A DNA stretch of 35,770 bases from Rhodoferax sp. (GTDB lineage: Bacteria > Pseudomonadota > Gammaproteobacteria > Burkholderiales > Burkholderiaceae_C): positions 1-35,770 of the forward strand of contig NZ_JAGPBB010000042.1 of the NCBI RefSeq assembly GCF_018063565.1, read 5' to 3'. The position numbers and the translations under genes are program-made. Below are positions 32,648 through 35,770 of the stretch, in pieces. Within the stretch, counting starts at the first letter, position 1; each line of letters starts with the position of its first letter. Under the pieces are notes generated by a model, which was not told where the DNA came from, searched no databases, and saw nothing but the letters and a program-made list of their open reading frames with translations.

Positions 32648-33472
32648 TTACTTCTTGCGACGCGACACGATCATGACCTGCGTGCGCTTGTTGTTACGGG
32701 TACGGTAACCCTTGGTCAGATTACCCCAAGGATCGACTGGATGACGGCCTTCACCGGTCTTGCCTTCACCACCGCCGTGCGGGTGGTCCACAGGGTTCAT
32801 CACCACACCGCGAACGGTCGGGCGGATACCCATCCAACGCTTGACACCGGCTTTGCCGAGTTGGCGCAGGCTGTGTTCTTCATTGGCAACCTGGCCCAAG
32901 GTGGCACGGCAGTCAATGTGGATTTTGCGGACTTCGCCTGAGCGCATACGCACTTGGGCGTAAGTGCCTTCACGCGCCAGCAAGGTCGCTGAAGCGCCAG
33001 CCGAGCGAACCACCTGAGCACCCTTGCCCACTTGCAGCTCGATGCAATGCACGACGGAGCCCACCGGAATGTTGCGAATCGGCAGGGTGTTGCCAACGCG
33101 GATCGGGGCTTCAGCACCGCTCATGATCGAACTGCCAACTTCCAGTCCCCGTGGTGCGATGATGTAACGACGCTCACCGTCCGCGTAGCACACCAGGGCG
33201 ATGTGCGCCGACCGATTGGGGTCATACTCAATGCGCTCGACCTTGGCAGCGACACCGTCCTTGCTACGCAGAAAATCAACCACACGGTAATGATGCTTGT
33301 GACCACCACCTTTATGGCGTGTGGTGATATGACCATTGTTGTTACGACCAGCCTGCTGGAATTGAGGCTCCAGCAGAGCCGCGTGCGGCGCCCCCTTGTG
33401 CAGGTGGTCACGCGAAATCTTCACCACGCCACGGCGGCCTGGGGAAGTCGGTTTCATTTTGATAACAGCCAT
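32648..33472 (-). CDS. rplB: Large ribosomal subunit protein L2
   Basis: A 274-residue protein close to the peptidyl transferase centre. Blocks are [40 protein letters not shown] and the C-terminal [20 protein letters not shown] with the functionally important His. Only 2 bases separate it from rplW. Confidence 0.98.
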   Translation of the reverse strand: MAVIKMKPTSPGRRGVVKISRDHLHKGAPHAALLEPQFQQAGRNNNGHITTRHKGGGHKHHYRVVDFLRSKDGVAAKVERIEYDPNRSAHIALVCYADGERRYIIAPRGLEVGSSIMSGAEAPIRVGNTLPIRNIPVGSVVHCIELQVGKGAQVVRSAGASATLLAREGTYAQVRMRSGEVRKIHIDCRATLGQVANEEHSLRQLGKAGVKRWMGIRPTVRGVVMNPVDHPHGGGEGKTGEGRHPVDPWGNLTKGYRTRNNKRTQVMIVSRRKK

Positions 33473-33474
33473 GA

Positions 33475-33801
33475 TTACGCAGCCTCCCCACCTAGGTTCA
33501 GCTCTTGACCAGGCTTGAGGCGCACATAAGCCTTGCGAACATTGTCGCGACGACCTACAGATTTGCCAAAACGCTTGGTTTTGCCTTTGGTGTTGACCAC
33601 CGAAACGCCCTTGACTTCCACCTTGAACATCAACTCCACAGCGGCCTTGATCTCGTACTTGGTGGCATCTTGAAGCACCTTGAAAGTCACGCCGTTGCTT
33701 TTCTCGGCGACCATGGTGGCCTTCTCAGACACGATGGGTGCTACGAGGACCTGCATCAGGCGACCTTCGTCAAACTTATGATTATGCGAACCGTGGCTCA
33801 T
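33475..33801 (-). CDS. rplW: Large ribosomal subunit protein L23
   Basis: A 108-residue protein at the exit-tunnel mouth that docks the signal recognition particle and trigger factor. Blocks are [20 protein letters not shown] and [20 protein letters not shown]. The N-terminus carries a short His-rich lead-in ([14 protein letters not shown]) that is longer than in E. coli. Its ATG overlaps the rplD stop by 4 nt. Confidence 0.96.
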   Translation of the reverse strand: MSHGSHNHKFDEGRLMQVLVAPIVSEKATMVAEKSNGVTFKVLQDATKYEIKAAVELMFKVEVKGVSVVNTKGKTKRFGKSVGRRDNVRKAYVRLKPGQELNLGGEAA

Positions 33802-34418
33802 GCGAACATCTCCTGCAGTTTGCCCATGGCAGCCTTGGTGACCAATACCTTGCGGTAGTGGACCAATGAGACCGGATCAGCGTAGCGAGGCTCAACCACC
33901 AGCACGTTGACCAGATTTCGTGAAGCGAGGTACAAGTTTTCATCAACCTCGTCGGCGATCACCAACACAGAATCAAGGTTCATCGCCTTGAACTTGGCGG
34001 CCAGTGCCTTGGTTTTGGGCGACTCGACGGTCAGCGACTCAACCACTGCCAAGCGGCCTTCGCGGGCCAACTGCGAGAAGATCGACGCCATGCCGGCGCG
34101 GTACATCTTCTTGTTAATTTTCTGCGCGAAGTTTTCGTCGGGCATGTTCGGAAAAATGCGACCGCCGCCACGCCACAGGGGCGACGAGGTCATACCAGCG
34201 CGTGCACGGCCAGTACCCTTTTGTTTGAAAGGTTTCTTGGTCGAGTGACGGACCTGTTCGCGGTCCTTCTGGGCGCGGGTCCCTTGGCGTGCATTGGCTT
34301 GGTAGGCAACCACCACCTGGTGAACCAGGTCTTCGTTGTAGGCGCGGCCAAACACGGTTTCAGGCACATCCAGCTTGGACGCGACCTGGCCTTGGTCATT
34401 GAGGAGTTCGAGCTGCAT
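33798..34418 (-). CDS. rplD: Large ribosomal subunit protein L4
   Basis: A 206-residue protein with an extended tunnel loop. Blocks are [27 protein letters not shown]-like region replaced here by [18 protein letters not shown], and [19 protein letters not shown]. In E. coli L4 represses its own operon through the leader RNA; the hairpin upstream of rplC here is a candidate for a similar role, by inference only. It overlaps rplC by 1 base and rplW by 4. Confidence 0.97.
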   Translation of the reverse strand: MQLELLNDQGQVASKLDVPETVFGRAYNEDLVHQVVVAYQANARQGTRAQKDREQVRHSTKKPFKQKGTGRARAGMTSSPLWRGGGRIFPNMPDENFAQKINKKMYRAGMASIFSQLAREGRLAVVESLTVESPKTKALAAKFKAMNLDSVLVIADEVDENLYLASRNLVNVLVVEPRYADPVSLVHYRKVLVTKAAMGKLQEMFA

Positions 34419-35095
34419 CAGTTCGCTCCTTTATCTGCGGCAGCTGCTTTCACAGCCGGACGAACCGTGACAAACCCGCCAGCGGAACCAGGAATCGCAC
34501 CTTTAATCATCAGCAACTGGCGCGCCTCATCGACCCGAACAATATCCAGATTTTGCGTCGTGACCAAATCATCACCAAGATGCCCAGTCATCCGCTTGCC
34601 CGGAAAAACGCGACCAGGATCTTGCGCCATACCGATCGACCCAGGGACATTGTGCGAACGGCTATTACCGTGTGACGCACGTTGAGAGCTCATGTGGTGA
34701 CGCTTGATGGTGCCCGCGTAACCCTTACCAATCGAAGTACCCTGTACATCGACCTTCTGGCCAACGGCAAACACAGCGGAAACCGCAACCGTAGCACCAG
34801 CCTGAAACTGCGCAGCAGTATCGGCAGCCACCCGAAACTCACGAATTATTTCACCGGCTTCTACTCCCGCCTTGGCCAGGTGGCCAGCGATGGGCTTATT
34901 GACACGAGAAGTTTTCTTCGCGCCAAATGTCACTTGCAAAGCGACATAGCCGTCGTTCTCCTGGGTTTTGACCTGGGTCACTCGGTTGTTGGATACATCT
35001 ACCACCGTGACAGGAACCGCGTTCCCATCGTCTGTGAACAGACGCATCATCCCAACCTTGCGCCCCAGCAACCCTAAGTGATTGCTAAGACTCAT
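34418..35095 (-). CDS. rplC: Large ribosomal subunit protein L3
   Basis: A 225-residue protein. Blocks are [40 protein letters not shown] and [20 protein letters not shown]. The Gln in [12 protein letters not shown] is the site methylated by PrmB in E. coli. ATG at 35095 is chosen because GGAG lies 6 nt upstream and the family starts at [15 protein letters not shown]; the open frame extends 7 codons further. It is separated from rpsJ by a 213-base gap holding a promoter-like site and a hairpin. Confidence 0.97.
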   Translation of the reverse strand: MSLSNHLGLLGRKVGMMRLFTDDGNAVPVTVVDVSNNRVTQVKTQENDGYVALQVTFGAKKTSRVNKPIAGHLAKAGVEAGEIIREFRVAADTAAQFQAGATVAVSAVFAVGQKVDVQGTSIGKGYAGTIKRHHMSSQRASHGNSRSHNVPGSIGMAQDPGRVFPGKRMTGHLGDDLVTTQNLDIVRVDEARQLLMIKGAIPGSAGGFVTVRPAVKAAAADKGAN

Positions 35096-35177
35096 TGTTT
35101 TCTCCGTAACTCTCACCAGAGCGACTTCAATTGGTCACACTGTCTTGATGTGAGAGACTGTTAATAAAACTTCACTG

Positions 35178-35205
35178 AAATTTGCGCCAAAAATGGCGCA
35201 AATTT
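35178..35205 (-). promoter_or_regulatory. Perfect 12-bp hairpin in the rplC leader
   Basis: AAATTTGCGCCA (35178-35189) and TGGCGCAAATTT (35194-35205) are exact inverted repeats around a 4-base loop. Neither side has a U-tract directly after the GC core, so it does not look like a simple terminator. It starts about 8 bases past the predicted transcription start and may control rplC-rplD expression. Confidence 0.6.
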
Positions 35206-35219
35206 ATGCGAAGCCTGTG

Positions 35220-35248
35220 AGTATAACCCCAGCCAGTACCAGAAGCAA
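35220..35248 (-). promoter_or_regulatory. Sigma-70-like promoter before rplC
   Basis: On the minus strand TTGCTT (35243-35248) and TATACT (35220-35225) are separated by 17 bases. The -10 box matches five of six consensus bases, the -35 box three of six. Transcription would begin near 35213, giving a leader of about 118 bases before rplC. Confidence 0.5.
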
Positions 35249-35308
35249 GCGTCCTGACCAACTGTTTTGCTGCCATGCACCTTGGCTGGCGCATGACATG
35301 CGAGCCAC

Positions 35309-35623
35309 TTACTGCAGCTTGATCTCCACATCAACACCGGCCGGAAGATCGAGCTTCATCAAAGCGTCGACAGTTTTGTCGGTGGGGTCCACAATATCCA
35401 TCAGCCGCTGATGGGTACGAATTTCAAACTGATCACGGCTGGTCTTGTTGACGTGCGGCGAGCGCAGAATGTCAAAACGTTTCATGCGTGTCGGCAGCGG
35501 CACCGGCCCCTTGACGATCGCACCAGTACGTTTAGCCGTGTCAACAATCTCGGCGGCTGATTGATCGATCAGCTTGTAGTCGAATGCCTTCAGGCGAATG
35601 CGGATTTTTTGTTTGGTTGCCAT
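35309..35623 (-). CDS. rpsJ: Small ribosomal subunit protein S10 (NusE)
   Basis: A 104-residue protein that also acts in antitermination with NusB. Blocks are [32 protein letters not shown] and [23 protein letters not shown] at 35623 is chosen because AAGGA precedes it by 6-7 nt and the family starts at [12 protein letters not shown]. It follows tuf by 16 bases and so is likely read from the str-operon side. Confidence 0.97.
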   Translation of the reverse strand: MATKQKIRIRLKAFDYKLIDQSAAEIVDTAKRTGAIVKGPVPLPTRMKRFDILRSPHVNKTSRDQFEIRTHQRLMDIVDPTDKTVDALMKLDLPAGVDVEIKLQ

Positions 35624-35639
35624 GTTGTTCCTTGATACC

Positions 35640-35770
35640 TTAAGCAATCACTTTGGCAACCACACCGGCGCCGACGGTCTTGCCACCTTCGCGGATGGCA
35701 AAGCGCAGACCTTCTTCCATGGCGATCGGGGCAATGAGCTTGACCGTGATCGACACGTTGTCGCCGGGCA
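35640..35770 (-). CDS. tuf: Elongation factor Tu (3' end, partial)
   Basis: The last 42 codons or so read [20 protein letters not shown] followed by [19 protein letters not shown] and end in VIA, the well-known C-terminal beta-barrel of EF-Tu. The rest lies beyond the right edge. It is upstream of rpsJ on the same strand, the usual tuf-rpsJ order of proteobacteria. Confidence 0.97.
   Translation of the reverse strand, partial: PGDNVSITVKLIAPIAMEEGLRFAIREGGKTVGAGVVAKVIA

Noticed and set aside
1-35770. CRISPR arrays, tRNA or rRNA genes, prophage or complete insertion sequences
   Set aside because: No regularly spaced identical repeats, no tRNA cloverleaf or rRNA signature and no transposase or integrase were seen.

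Overview
The window reads as one stretch of a betaproteobacterial chromosome, most likely a Comamonadaceae member close to Rhodoferax/Polaromonas. The grounds are the style of the ribosomal proteins, a DUF3567 protein, the EIIA(Man)-HPr-EI cluster, GC-rich codon usage, and two copies of a 'CTAGCGCATA' intergenic repeat that I associate from memory with that family. No database was searched. Every family name rests on motifs read in the translations.

Left part (1-3.7 kb, minus strand): a copper-handling cluster. In transcription order it holds a small DUF2946 protein, a canonical PCu(A)C periplasmic copper chaperone, a second DUF2946 protein, a PCu(A)C-like protein that has lost half of the copper ligands, an MbnP-family lipoprotein, and a MbnH/MauG-like di-heme lipoprotein that runs off the left edge. 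MbnH-type enzymes are known to oxidise a tryptophan of MbnP to make a copper site, so this looks like a periplasmic copper acquisition or buffering module.

3.8-11 kb: an MFS exporter, then VOC and MarC genes overlapping by 4 nt; a fumarylacetoacetate-hydrolase paralog lacking expected metal ligands; a TonB-like DUF3108 protein; a DUF3567 protein; purU; and an AAA/DUF4143 ATPase whose start codon abuts a long inverted repeat. 11-15 kb (minus): psd, a 685-residue secreted protein with twelve GxDxY-type repeats, and a VanZ-like membrane protein, packed with a 2-nt gap and a 4-nt overlap as one operon.

15-24 kb: an M32 carboxypeptidase; an MFS exporter divergent from a LysR regulator; a cysteine hydrolase with an altered catalytic Asp position followed by a PAS-GGDEF-EAL protein; and glcD-lrgA-lrgB, which suggests a 2-hydroxyacid uptake and oxidation unit. 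24-30 kb: ptsI/ptsH/EIIA(Man), an MFS protein with an AT-rich rare-codon patch, a DUF4197 protein, and a divergent cytochrome c'/cytochrome b561 pair.

30.2-35.8 kb (minus): tuf (3' end), rpsJ, rplC, rplD, rplW, rplB, rpsS, rplV, rpsC, rplP, rpmC, rpsQ, closed by an intrinsic terminator. A promoter-like site and a perfect 12-bp hairpin lie between rpsJ and rplC. The genes that usually follow rpsQ (rplN and onward) are not next to it. No tRNA, rRNA, CRISPR array, prophage or complete insertion sequence was seen, and no gene-free stretch exceeds 300 bases.
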